From assembly GCA_050013615.1 (NCBI GenBank), contig JBEKEX010000106.1, positions 1 through 8,944 on the forward strand: a stretch of DNA of 8,944 nt, given 5' to 3'. Source of the DNA: JBEKEX01 sp050013615. GTDB lineage: Bacteria > Chloroflexota > Anaerolineae > Anaerolineales > Anaerolineaceae. Positions 1 to 6,966 of the stretch are shown here, piece by piece; the first letter of the stretch is position 1, and each line of letters opens with the position of its first letter. The notes below the pieces were generated by a model. It saw nothing but the letters and a program-made list of their open reading frames with translations, was not told where the DNA came from and ran no database searches. A program made the position numbers and the translations under genes.

Positions 1-915
1 GGCTTCCACCAAAGCTTCCTGCATCTTGCCCAGGCTGCTTTCCTCAACGTAGACCCGTGTGGCTGCCGTGCAAGCCTGCCCGGTATTCGCCGTGGCAGCA
101 TTGGTCACCTTTGCCGCCGCCATCTCCAAATCCGAATCGGCAAATACGACGATGGGGGCTTTGCCTCCCAGCTCGAGGTGAACGCGCTTGACCGTGGCCG
201 CAGCAGAGCGCATGATGGTCTGCCCCACTTCAGTGGATCCGGTCATGCTGATCATGCGAACGTCAGGATGATCGACCAGCGCCTGGCCGGCACTACGCCC
301 GGTGATAATATTGATCACTCCCGGTGGGAAGCCGGCTTCGGCGATGATGTCCGCCAGCTTCAACGTAGAAAGCGGAGTAACCGAAGCAGGCTTTAGCACA
401 ATCGTGCAGCCGGCAGCCAATGCCGGACCGATCTTCCAGGCTGCCATCATCAACGGGAAATTCCAGGGGGCGATCTGCCCCACTACGCCCACCGGCTCGC
501 GCCGATAGATCGAGGTGAAACCGGGGACGAATTCACCGGCGTGTGAGCCGTGTGTGTCGCGTGCAACCGTGGCAAAGAAACGCAGATTATCGACCGAGAA
601 ATGCATCTCGAAAAGGCTCTCGGTCTTGAACGGCTTACCGGTGTTTTCAGTCTCCAGGTGCCCGAATTCTTCGACGTGTGCTTCGAGCAGGTCGGCCAGT
701 TTCCAGATCATCCCCGATCGCTCAGCCGGCGTCGTATGCGACCAGCCGCCATCGTAGAAAGCCGTTTTAGCTGCCTGAACGGCGCAGTCCACGTCTTCGC
801 GGCTGGCGTCGACAACTTCGGCAATCTTCTGCCCGGTGGCCGGATTCTCGACGGAGAGTGTCCCGCCGCCCCTGCTGTCAACCCATTGATTGTTGATCCA
901 AAGTTTGTGTTCCAT
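1..915 (-). CDS. Aldehyde dehydrogenase (NAD(P)+-dependent), C-terminus cut by window edge
   Basis: The reverse strand encodes 305 residues from an ATG at 915 with no stop before the left edge; family members are about 470-500 residues. It belongs to the ALDH superfamily, soluble enzymes that oxidise an aldehyde to a carboxylate. Visible motifs: the PWNFP segment at 150-154 with oxyanion-hole Asn152, cofactor-binding Lys175 in LKPAS, the Rossmann turn MTGSTEVG at 224-231, general base Glu248 in ELGGK and nucleophile Cys282 in TGQACTA. The residue three after Lys175 is Ser178 rather than the Glu typical of strictly NAD-specific members, so NADP use is possible (inference). An AAAGGATGG ribosome site lies just upstream. 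The gene looks clearly more GC-rich than the PTS genes and follows them after a 171-bp gap, so it may be an independent unit or a different-origin neighbour. It could oxidise the aldehyde released by the adjacent aldolase. The exact substrate is unknown. Confidence 0.93.
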   Translation of the reverse strand, partial: MEHKLWINNQWVDSRGGGTLSVENPATGQKIAEVVDASREDVDCAVQAAKTAFYDGGWSHTTPAERSGMIWKLADLLEAHVEEFGHLETENTGKPFKTESLFEMHFSVDNLRFFATVARDTHGSHAGEFVPGFTSIYRREPVGVVGQIAPWNFPLMMAAWKIGPALAAGCTIVLKPASVTPLSTLKLADIIAEAGFPPGVINIITGRSAGQALVDHPDVRMISMTGSTEVGQTIMRSAAATVKRVHLELGGKAPIVVFADSDLEMAAAKVTNAATANTGQACTAATRVYVEESSLGKMQEALVEA

Positions 916-1062
916 GGAACCATCCTTTGATAAAGGAGACCTATCCCCAATTTTGGTCGTGCTCCGGCGAAAGATTGATCCGGCGCCTTAAAAACCAAAT
1001 AAGACGGAGATGAGTTTACATTTTACCATTACAACAAAAAGATACGACGAAAAATCTTGCGA

Positions 1063-1090
1063 AGTATATTGGAGGAAACACAAAAATCAA
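1063..1090 (-). promoter_or_regulatory. Candidate promoter for the aldehyde dehydrogenase gene
   Basis: On the minus strand TTGATT (1085-1090) and TATACT (1063-1068) are separated by 16 bp, a reasonable sigma-70-type pair overlapping the stop codon of the aldolase gene. It would give a leader of about 140 nt before the ALDH start. The rest of the 916-1086 gap is A/T-rich near the aldolase and G/C-rich near the ALDH. I see no convincing terminator in it, so read-through from the PTS operon is also possible. Confidence 0.4.
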
Positions 1091-1860
1091 GCCAATAACT
1101 GCAGCGCTTTTTCGATAGTGTAATTCTGGTGAATTATCCCAACTACAGCCTTGGTGATCGCTGCGGGTTTCGGGTGACCCCAGATATTTCTACCGATTGC
1201 GACACCCGCGGCGCCCATTTCCAGGCTTCTTGAAATCTTTTCCAATAGAGGGCGGGCATCATCCGATTTCTCTCCGCCAAGGACTACAAGCGGAACCGGA
1301 CAGTTCTCGAGGACTTTTTGGTAGCTCTGATCTTTTTCCTCAATGACAAAGGTCTTGATCACATCCGCTCCAGCTTCTACGGTAACTCTAGCTGCTGCAG
1401 AGAGCTTGTTAATCGTTTTCCATTCCGGTCCAGCTTGCATCCCGCCAGGGAAGACCTCGGCCATGATTGGCAACCCCCATCTATCAGCGATGGTCGCCAA
1501 GCGCTCAAAATGGAGCAGGCTATCCGGTTCAGTTTGAGAGAAAGGATAGACCATACACTTGATCATATCCACCCCATAGCAGATCGCCTGATCCACCACT
1601 TCTTCGATACATTGTGGAGCAGATTCCACGCTCATAATGAGTGGATAAGCTCCTATGGCCGCATGACAAGCGCGTACTGTCCCCAGCGTGGTCATAATGG
1701 CATTCGCACCAGCCCCGAGAACAGTTCCTATGATTTGCTCAGGATGCTCCAATCCAAGGACGACATCCGGCATATAGGCTGCGTGATCCATGGCAACGAT
1801 AAATGTTCTTTTATCACTGCTAAAAATTCTTTGCATACGACGTAATTTACCCTCGTTCAT
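1087..1860 (-). CDS. Class I aldolase of the DeoC/FbaB/LsrF (DhnA-type) family
   Basis: A 257-residue TIM-barrel aldolase. The family cleaves or forms phosphorylated ketoses through a Schiff base on lysine; members include class I fructose-bisphosphate aldolase FbaB, LsrF and the LacD/YihT relatives. Visible signatures: the opening strand FIVAMDHA with Asp25, the strand GADVIKTFV with probable Schiff-base Lys169, the Gly-rich phosphate-site strand VVLGGEKS around 195, and the second phosphate-site segment AIGRNIWG at 221-228. It starts at ATG 1858-1860 with a GAGG ribosome site, 14 bp after the EIIA stop, so it is the last clear gene of the PTS operon. Inferred role: cleavage of the ketose phosphate made by the operon dehydrogenase into a C3 phosphate and an aldehyde. 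At 257 residues it is shorter than LacD or LsrF (about 290-325), so no specific substrate is assigned. Confidence 0.85.
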   Translation of the reverse strand: MNEGKLRRMQRIFSSDKRTFIVAMDHAAYMPDVVLGLEHPEQIIGTVLGAGANAIMTTLGTVRACHAAIGAYPLIMSVESAPQCIEEVVDQAICYGVDMIKCMVYPFSQTEPDSLLHFERLATIADRWGLPIMAEVFPGGMQAGPEWKTINKLSAAARVTVEAGADVIKTFVIEEKDQSYQKVLENCPVPLVVLGGEKSDDARPLLEKISRSLEMGAAGVAIGRNIWGHPKPAAITKAVVGIIHQNYTIEKALQLLA

Positions 1861-1874
1861 GTTTATTCCTCATT

Positions 1875-2267
1875 TCATAGATGAACATTTGTCACACTAA
1901 TGCTTGCCGCTTCTAGCGCACATTTAACCAACTCGTCAATGTCGCTGACACTATCCCTCTTGATCAAGACCTCCAACAAAATTGGAAGGTTCACCCCGGA
2001 AATGAGCTGAATCCTGGGATCACCGGTCGCCAACACGGCGTTCCATGGGGTGCCGCCTCGCAGATCGACGAACACTAAAATGGATTTTGCTTCGGAATAT
2101 TTCGATATGAGCTGGCTGACCTTATCGATAAAATTGGTCAGGCCATCTCCTTCTTTGAGTCCCAAAGTTTCGATATCTTTTCTCTTGCCAATGAGCATCT
2201 GGGCACTGCGCACAAACGCGGTGCCTAGATTCCCATGTGTCACAATCAAGATGGGTGTTGTATCCAA
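1875..2267 (-). CDS. PTS system mannose-family EIIA component
   Basis: A cytoplasmic phosphotransfer protein of 130 residues, the usual size for a stand-alone EIIA of the mannose/sorbose class. It takes phosphate from HPr and hands it to EIIB. The strand ILIVTHGNLG carries phospho-accepting His11, DLRGGTP at 68-74 matches the conserved Asp plus GG(T/S)P loop (Asp67 in E. coli ManX), and GVNLPILLE at 91-99 is the family helix start. The start codon is TTG (2265-2267): AGGAG lies six bases upstream, and the initiator places His11 exactly where the family has it. It is 17 bp downstream of the dehydrogenase and 14 bp upstream of the aldolase, so it is co-transcribed with enzymes rather than adjoining EIIB. 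It is expected to energise EIIB/C/D encoded at 3398-5627, since no other EIIA is visible. Confidence 0.93.
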   Translation of the reverse strand: MDTTPILIVTHGNLGTAFVRSAQMLIGKRKDIETLGLKEGDGLTNFIDKVSQLISKYSEAKSILVFVDLRGGTPWNAVLATGDPRIQLISGVNLPILLEVLIKRDSVSDIDELVKCALEAASISVTNVHL

Positions 2268-2284
2268 AGGTTTCTCCTGTCTCC

Positions 2285-3301
2285 CTAGGGATTTATGATG
2301 ATCTTTAGGTTATTCTGGTCTTGAGCACTATTGAATGCTTCTTTTGCATTCTCCAAGGAGTATCTTTTAGAAATCAAATCGGTCAGAACAACCTTGCGGT
2401 TAGCGATCATATCTGCCGCCAAGCGATAGTCCTTGGTTCTGAAACCAGACGTGCCAATGAGAGATACTTCCTTGTAATGAATAGTGTATGCGGATACGGA
2501 TATTTTCTTGTCTTTGGGAAGACCGCCGAACATATGAACATATCCACCCTGGGCAGCACAATCGATGGCCGATTCCACGACCTCCGGGATGCCCACTGGC
2601 GTCACCACAATATTTGGCCCGCGTCCGTTGGTCATATCACTGGACCATTTGCACATATCTGGGTTCGCCGTTGGGTCGATTGTAGTGGCTCCCAACGCCT
2701 CGGCGACCTTTCGCCGCGTAGGGTTTGGTTCTGATAACAGGATCTTGTTAGCTCCCCATGCTTTGGCGAGGACAACATGCAACAGACCCATAAAGCCGCC
2801 CCCTACGACAAGAATGGAGTTTCCAGGTTCCAAATGGCACGACCGCAGGGACAGAACGACACAAGCTAACGGTTCGGCCAATGCTGCTTCATCCCAGCCG
2901 ACCCCATCCGGAACATGCCAGGCGGTTTTTTTCGCCAGGCTGGCTGGAATGGCTATTTTCTCAGAGAAACACCCGGATGGGGTGCCAAATTTATTCTTGC
3001 ACAATTCTTCTCGATCATTTAAACACAGATCGCAAATACCACAACCAGCATAGGGAGCGACCGATATTCGATCTCCAATTTTATATTCGTCCATATGCGA
3101 TTCGATCACCTGGCCGGAAAATTCGTGTCCCAAGATCATAGGGGGGTTCATTCCGGGACGGTGACCGGCAAGCGCTTTGATATCAGTACCACAAATACCG
3201 CCGGCCTTGACCTGAAGGATGATCCCGTCCCCTACCGTCGGGTCAGGGTAATTCGGATTATATTCAATCATCCCGGGTGCAGTAAACACTGCTGCTTTCA
3301 T
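2285..3301 (-). CDS. Zinc-dependent medium-chain alcohol/polyol dehydrogenase
   Basis: A 338-residue medium-chain dehydrogenase of the sorbitol / threonine / galactitol-1-phosphate dehydrogenase type. Catalytic zinc ligands are Cys37 (in GGICGTD) with the GHE motif His59-Glu60; Glu143 of AEPLAC is the usual third-ligand region. A structural zinc site is intact with Cys87, Cys90, Cys93 and Cys101. The Rossmann motif VVGGGFMG sits at 165-172, and the second strand ends in the acidic Glu191, which favours NAD(H). It starts at ATG 3299-3301 with GAGGTG just upstream. It follows the PTS membrane genes after a 96-bp gap holding a strong hairpin and precedes EIIA by 17 bp. Inferred role: oxidation of a phosphorylated polyol, or reduction of a ketose phosphate as with SorE of the sorbose operon, between PTS uptake and aldol cleavage. 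The substrate is not determinable here. Confidence 0.92.
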   Translation of the reverse strand: MKAAVFTAPGMIEYNPNYPDPTVGDGIILQVKAGGICGTDIKALAGHRPGMNPPMILGHEFSGQVIESHMDEYKIGDRISVAPYAGCGICDLCLNDREELCKNKFGTPSGCFSEKIAIPASLAKKTAWHVPDGVGWDEAALAEPLACVVLSLRSCHLEPGNSILVVGGGFMGLLHVVLAKAWGANKILLSEPNPTRRKVAEALGATTIDPTANPDMCKWSSDMTNGRGPNIVVTPVGIPEVVESAIDCAAQGGYVHMFGGLPKDKKISVSAYTIHYKEVSLIGTSGFRTKDYRLAADMIANRKVVLTDLISKRYSLENAKEAFNSAQDQNNLKIIINP

Positions 3302-3340
3302 TTGGCACCTCTATAAATAAACTAGTAATTAAAAACTTTG

Positions 3341-3374
3341 GTAACCGCTAATATGTTGCCATATTAGCGGTTAC
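3341..3374 (-). repeat. Perfect 15-bp hairpin between EIID and dehydrogenase genes
   Basis: Arms 3341-3355 and 3360-3374 are perfectly complementary around a 4-nt loop. Read in the direction of the operon, the hairpin is followed after about four bases by a run of five T. It lies 24 bp past the EIID stop and about 40 bp before the dehydrogenase ribosome site. This fits a partial terminator/attenuator or an mRNA-stabilising processing hairpin that would set transporter expression apart from the enzymes. On the plus strand no T-run follows. A protein-binding palindrome is the alternative. Confidence 0.7.
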
Positions 3375-3397
3375 ACTTTAGAAATCAGGTCGTGAAG

Positions 3398-4267
3398 TTA
3401 ACCGACCCATCCCAACGTCTTCAATGCGACAGTCAAAGCCATCAGGATGAGCATTACCACAACAGTGGATAACTTCTTCCGCAACAGCCAGTAGACCAGG
3501 AACAAAACGCCAAGGTTCAGGAGGCCAGGCATCATTCCATCCAGCACCGACTGAATGTTAACTCCGCTTCCTTGAGCGGATGTCTGGAAAAGAACAACCG
3601 GCGTGGAAACATGGATCAAGGTGGCGATCATTACACCCACCACGGTCATAGCAACAACCTTGGACGCTGTGACCATTTGAGCAAATATCTGGCTATTTCG
3701 GATTTTTTCTACGATGTTGACGCCAAATTTGTAGCCCCAAAAGAAGGGGATAACGGTAAATACAATCGCTTCTACAGCAATGAGATAGCTGAAGAAGAAG
3801 CCAAGAATATTGTAATTCACTGCCCAAGAGGCTGCCATTACCAGGATGATCGGGTGAAGCGTGGCCCAGAAGAATGAATCACCCATCCCGGCAAATGGTC
3901 CCATCATGGCAACTTTGAAATCGTTGATCGTTTCAGCAGGAAACGACTCGTCGTTGGCCTTTGCTTCCTCCATGGCTGCCATAATGCCCATGATCATGGC
4001 ACCAGGGTAAGGATTGGTATTATAGAACACCATGTGCCGAGTCAATCCCTCGCGGAGTTTATCACCAGTGACCTTCAAACTCCTAAATATCGGGATCATG
4101 ACCTCGCACATACCAAGGCCCATCAAACGCTCATAGTTGTAGTTGCCTGCAAAGTTGTTGACGCGCCAGAGCGCACCGTACAAGGCCTCTTCACTGATCT
4201 TCTTTGTTCCCTCTGTCTCCATCGCGATTACTCCTTTTTTACCATCATTCGGCTTGGTTGCGCTCAT
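3398..4267 (-). CDS. PTS system mannose-family EIID component
   Basis: A 289-residue membrane subunit of the sugar channel, working with EIIC. The N-terminal cytoplasmic half contains the family pattern: an aromatic/Asn-rich NNFAGNYNYERLMGLG segment at 37-52, RHMVFYNTNPYPGA at 78-90, an ameE-like MAAMEEAK at 97-103, and the hallmark MMGPFAGMGDSFFW at 121-134. Hydrophobic segments follow at about 135-180, 200-225 and 248-285. The ATG at 4265-4267 overlaps the EIIC stop as ATGA and has a strong GGAGGAG site, so the two are translationally coupled. The N-terminus is about 15 residues longer than the core; an internal Met16 could also start, but its upstream bases are poorer. This is the last gene before the intergenic hairpin. 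Confidence 0.95.
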   Translation of the reverse strand: MSATKPNDGKKGVIAMETEGTKKISEEALYGALWRVNNFAGNYNYERLMGLGMCEVMIPIFRSLKVTGDKLREGLTRHMVFYNTNPYPGAMIMGIMAAMEEAKANDESFPAETINDFKVAMMGPFAGMGDSFFWATLHPIILVMAASWAVNYNILGFFFSYLIAVEAIVFTVIPFFWGYKFGVNIVEKIRNSQIFAQMVTASKVVAMTVVGVMIATLIHVSTPVVLFQTSAQGSGVNIQSVLDGMMPGLLNLGVLFLVYWLLRKKLSTVVVMLILMALTVALKTLGWVG

Positions 4268-5100
4268 CGCGACTCCTCCTTCTTCGTTGTTAGCTTGTTG
4301 AGGTCGGGTTTAAGTCTGATGTAAACCAACGCGATCATAACGCCCAGGACTGCGCCTGACACCGCATTAATCTTCATAAACTCTGCCGCCAGGAAACCAA
4401 TGAAGAAGAATGGCCAGAATTCTGCTGATCCGATCATCAGCAACAGCATCCCAAAGCCCAAGGCAGGTAACACACCACTTGTATACTGCAGGCCACTATC
4501 GAGCCATTGTGGCATCAGCGTCAATAATTTAGCGGCTGCATCAACCCCGAGCCCAATACCAAAAAATGCAGGAATGACGTTCAAGAACATCCAGCCCGTT
4601 GAGTCAAAAATATTGAGGAGATCGATACCCAGCGTGTCACCCTTGGCGGCCATCCGATCACCCCAGTGCACCAAAAACACATTCAGAGTCATGAAAGCAT
4701 CTGTCAAGAGTTGCGTGGCAACTGAGACAGGTACAACAATCGCGATCGCCGCGCCGGGCGACGCCTTGGTAAGGATGGCAATTGCAGTCGCCAGGATTGC
4801 AGCCAGGTAAGGATTGGGTGGGATGGATGCCCCAACAATGAAAACGCCAATGAACATCAATTGGATTGTTCCACCCACGTAAAGGCCTGTCCTCACATCC
4901 CCCAGGGCCCAACCCGTTAATACGGCTGGGATTATGTAGGCATAGCTGGCAGCATCGTTCAGACCTCTACAAATCATAATGACCCATGTCAAGAATTTAC
5001 TGTCTTTCTTGCTTAAAGCCATAATGACCATGGGTAAATTGAAGAGTAACAATGTCCATCCCCCGGTTAGTACTGCTACTTCAAAAGCTTTCGACCACAT
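4264..5100 (-). CDS. PTS system mannose/sorbose-family EIIC component
   Basis: A 278-residue polytopic membrane protein, the other half of the mannose-class permease. It carries the family region GDVRTGLYVGG (68-77) followed by QLMFIGVFIVGASIPPNP (80-97), the counterpart of the usual GDv..G..iGgtlEL...G....PP motif; the Glu usual at the position after Gly-Gly-Thr-x is Gln80 here. Further long hydrophobic stretches lie at about 8-30, 98-140, 165-190 and 208-265, and the C-terminus is charged (KKEESR). It starts at ATG 5098-5100 behind an AAGGAG site, 56 bp after EIIB, and overlaps EIID by four bases. It transports the sugar or polyol while EIIB phosphorylates it. Confidence 0.94.
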   Translation of the reverse strand: MWSKAFEVAVLTGGWTLLLFNLPMVIMALSKKDSKFLTWVIMICRGLNDAASYAYIIPAVLTGWALGDVRTGLYVGGTIQLMFIGVFIVGASIPPNPYLAAILATAIAILTKASPGAAIAIVVPVSVATQLLTDAFMTLNVFLVHWGDRMAAKGDTLGIDLLNIFDSTGWMFLNVIPAFFGIGLGVDAAAKLLTLMPQWLDSGLQYTSGVLPALGFGMLLLMIGSAEFWPFFFIGFLAAEFMKINAVSGAVLGVMIALVYIRLKPDLNKLTTKKEESR

Positions 5101-5156
5101 AACTCTTCTCCTTAAAAAAATATAGTATTTCTGTTTTGAGACTCAGATCATACGTT

Positions 5157-5627
5157 TCATCCCAATTCGAGTCTTGTTATCCGGTCCGTTGGGACCATCT
5201 GCACCTCCATTTCTACCCCACGATTGCGTAACTCAAGAAAAGCTTTTTCCTCATCACCAGTCGCAAAAACGACTTTGGCCAATTTTTTTGTGTTTGGTCT
5301 TCCCTGTAATCCTCCCACAGTGATCTTTTCGATTTTTAGACCCGCATCGATCAGGGCAACAACATCGACCGGTGAAGGAGTAATGATGAGAATCTTTTTT
5401 TCTGGCTCTGCCTTTTTGATATAATCCGCAGCGTCATTCGGGGACTGCAATAATATATCGATGCCAGAAATCGCAGTGGCAGCAAAGATCGACTTGTACA
5501 TTGGATTTTTGGATATTCTCTCATTGGCGATGATGATTGTGTTGGAAGGATAAATTCGCAACCAGGCAGTAGTGACTTGGCCGTGAATCAGACGATCATC
5601 TATCCGTATCAAAGTGACTTCACCCAT
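5157..5627 (-). CDS. PTS system mannose-family EIIB component
   Basis: A 156-residue cytoplasmic phosphotransferase subunit, typical length for the mannose/sorbose EIIB domain. The signature RIDDRLIHGQV at 8-18 contains the phospho-histidine His15, followed by TTAW, and the C-terminal half shows VGGLQGRPNTKK (103-114) and VQMVPTD, both usual for the family. It starts at ATG 5625-5627 with GAGGAAA upstream. It is the first gene of the operon, about 28 nt downstream of the predicted transcription start. It receives phosphate from the EIIA encoded four genes downstream and passes it to the incoming substrate at EIIC/EIID. Confidence 0.95.
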   Translation of the reverse strand: MGEVTLIRIDDRLIHGQVTTAWLRIYPSNTIIIANERISKNPMYKSIFAATAISGIDILLQSPNDAADYIKKAEPEKKILIITPSPVDVVALIDAGLKIEKITVGGLQGRPNTKKLAKVVFATGDEEKAFLELRNRGVEMEVQMVPTDRITRLELG

Positions 5628-5661
5628 AGTTGTTTCCTCGTTAATTTTTTTTTACATTTGT

Positions 5662-5689
5662 ATTTTACCAAATTTCACATTAAATACAA
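5662..5689 (-). promoter_or_regulatory. Promoter of the PTS-catabolic operon
   Basis: On the minus strand TTGTAT (5684-5689) and TAAAAT (5662-5667) are spaced by 16 bp, which predicts a start near 5655 and a leader of about 28 nt before the EIIB ATG. No better pair was found upstream of the operon. Confidence 0.6.
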
Positions 5690-5766
5690 TGGGCAATTTG
5701 ACACTTTTCTTTTGGAGCGGAGTTGAAAAATGTTACAGTATATTGCTGTGAATTTGCAAGTGAAAT
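5672..5766. promoter_or_regulatory. Candidate operator region of the divergent SorC-type regulator
   Basis: The heptamer ATTTCAC occurs at 5672-5678, inside the PTS promoter spacer, and its exact inverse GTGAAAT occurs at 5760-5766 upstream of the regulator promoter. Around them is a looser shared element, TGTGAATTTG on the plus strand (5747-5756) and TGTGAAATTTG on the minus strand. This symmetry across the divergent promoters is what an operator pair for the neighbouring regulator would look like. The region is A/T-rich, so chance similarity cannot be excluded. Confidence 0.3.
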
Positions 5767-5803
5767 ATCGGAGGGGATGGTCCTGGAAAAGTAGATGGAT
5801 GAC

Positions 5804-5836
5804 TTGACTTATCCTGTTCATAAAATATGCTACAAT
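5804..5836 (+). promoter_or_regulatory. Candidate promoter of the SorC-family regulator gene
   Basis: TTGACT (5804-5809) lies 16 bp before TATGCT (5826-5831). An overlapping extended -10, TGC followed by TACAAT (5831-5836), is the alternative. Either gives a start at about 5838-5843, downstream of the ATG at 5827, which argues that the protein begins at the ATG at 5869. Confidence 0.5.
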
Positions 5837-5868
5837 TTTATAAATTCATCAAACATTGCATACATCCT

Positions 5869-6822
5869 ATGAAACAAGATAAAAACGAAGTTGAAAAGAT
5901 GGTCATCGTGGCCCATGATTATTATGAAAAGAACATGGACCAAATTCAGATTGCGAAAGAGCTGGGTTTGTCGCGCCCTACTGTATCACGTTTATTGAAA
6001 CGCGCTCTTGCAGAAAAAATAGTCAAAATCGAGGTAATCGATCCCTATCGCTCTAACCCAGATTTAGCAAAGTCACTTTGCACTCATCTGGGATTGACCA
6101 ACGTCTCCGTCATATCAGGTCAGTCACCCTCCGACGAAATTATTCGACGAAATATCGCTTATGCGGCCGCGGATTATTTACAGGGAATAATTCTGCCAGG
6201 CGATATTGTCGGTATTGGTTGGGGGCGAACGATGAAAGAACTCGCTAGTTATATTAAGCCCACTGATACAAAAGATGTGCTGTTTATTCCATTAATGGGG
6301 GGGGTTGGACAGGTCGATGCAAGTTTTCAATCATCTAGTGTATTGGAAACGATCTCAAGCTCTTTTGGAGCCAAATGGATTCAATTCCATGTTCCGGCGA
6401 TGGTCGAGAATAAAAAATTAAAAGCAGGACTATTGGAACTACCGGATGTAAAGCAAGTCGTCCAATATTGGGGGAGAATGACCAAAGCTGTCGTTGGGAT
6501 CGGTGTACCTCCTTTTGAACATCAATTCTTGTTCTATGACTATATTGGCGAAATGGAAAAGCTTCAGCTTTCAAAACGTGGCGCGGCTGGAGATATCTGC
6601 ATGAGATTCTTTGATATCAATGGTGAGCCTATCCAATATGTTAAACAAGATTGCATGAATGTAGATTTTGAATTATTAAAACAAGTGAAAACCGTAATCG
6701 CTGTTGCTGGCGGGAAGCAAAAAATACAGGCAATCATCGGCGCAAGTAGAGGAAAATACATAAACCATTTGGTCACCGATGAATATACCGCATTGCATAT
6801 CCTGGAGTATTTACATGTATAA
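5869..6822 (+). CDS. SorC-family (DeoR-like HTH plus sugar-binding domain) transcriptional regulator
   Basis: A 317-residue regulator when started at ATG 5869. The frame stays open to an earlier ATG at 5827 (331 residues), but that codon sits inside the predicted -10 box, and SorC proteins normally begin about 15 residues before the YYE of the first helix. Neither start has a clear Shine-Dalgarno sequence. The helix-turn-helix spans about 24-46, with recognition helix SRPTVSRLLKRA. From about 60 to the end is the SugarBind_DeoR/SorC effector domain: IGWGRTM at 116-122, PLMGGVGQ at 141-148, GAAGDICMRFFD at 238-249, and the C-terminal AVAGGKQKIQAI and VTDEYTALHIL. Such proteins usually bind a phosphorylated sugar made by the pathway they control. 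Its divergent placement makes it the likely regulator of the PTS operon; whether it activates or represses is not visible. Confidence 0.9.
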   Translation: MKQDKNEVEKMVIVAHDYYEKNMDQIQIAKELGLSRPTVSRLLKRALAEKIVKIEVIDPYRSNPDLAKSLCTHLGLTNVSVISGQSPSDEIIRRNIAYAAADYLQGIILPGDIVGIGWGRTMKELASYIKPTDTKDVLFIPLMGGVGQVDASFQSSSVLETISSSFGAKWIQFHVPAMVENKKLKAGLLELPDVKQVVQYWGRMTKAVVGIGVPPFEHQFLFYDYIGEMEKLQLSKRGAAGDICMRFFDINGEPIQYVKQDCMNVDFELLKQVKTVIAVAGGKQKIQAIIGASRGKYINHLVTDEYTALHILEYLHV

Positions 6823-6835
6823 CGGAATATTTTTC

Positions 6836-6863
6836 ACATAAGCAAAATAACGAATACTTATGT
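6836..6863 (+). terminator. Weak hairpin downstream of the regulator gene
   Basis: ACATAAG (6836-6842) and CTTATGT (6857-6863) form a perfect 7-bp A/T-rich stem around a 14-nt loop, 13 bp after the regulator stop. The bases that follow contain only scattered T, so this is at best a weak terminator. Nothing else is evident between 6823 and 6934. Confidence 0.25.
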
Positions 6864-6934
6864 ATTACTTCTTAGCCTATAGCGTTTTACAAAAAACGAG
6901 AGTATAAACCTGCTAACGTTCCCGAACGCCCTAT

Positions 6935-6960
6935 AAAAAAACCGCCTTTATGGCGGCGGT
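6935..6960 (-). terminator. Intrinsic terminator of the tRNA-Arg gene
   Basis: On the minus strand a G/C-rich stem, CCGCC paired with GGCGG (or ACCGCC with GGCGGT in the alternative register), is followed directly by seven T (6935-6941). It starts seven bases after the mature tRNA end. No T-run follows on the plus strand, so it would not serve the regulator gene. Confidence 0.88.
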
Positions 6961-6966
6961 CATCAG

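Noticed and set aside
1318..1845. Plus-strand frame of 175 codons
   Set aside because: It is entirely antisense to the aldolase, whose family motifs are clear; the translated product has no recognisable domain.
5746..5766. CRP-like site (TGTGA half) upstream of the regulator
   Set aside because: Only one half matches; the second half reads AAGTGA instead of TCACA, so there is no real palindrome.
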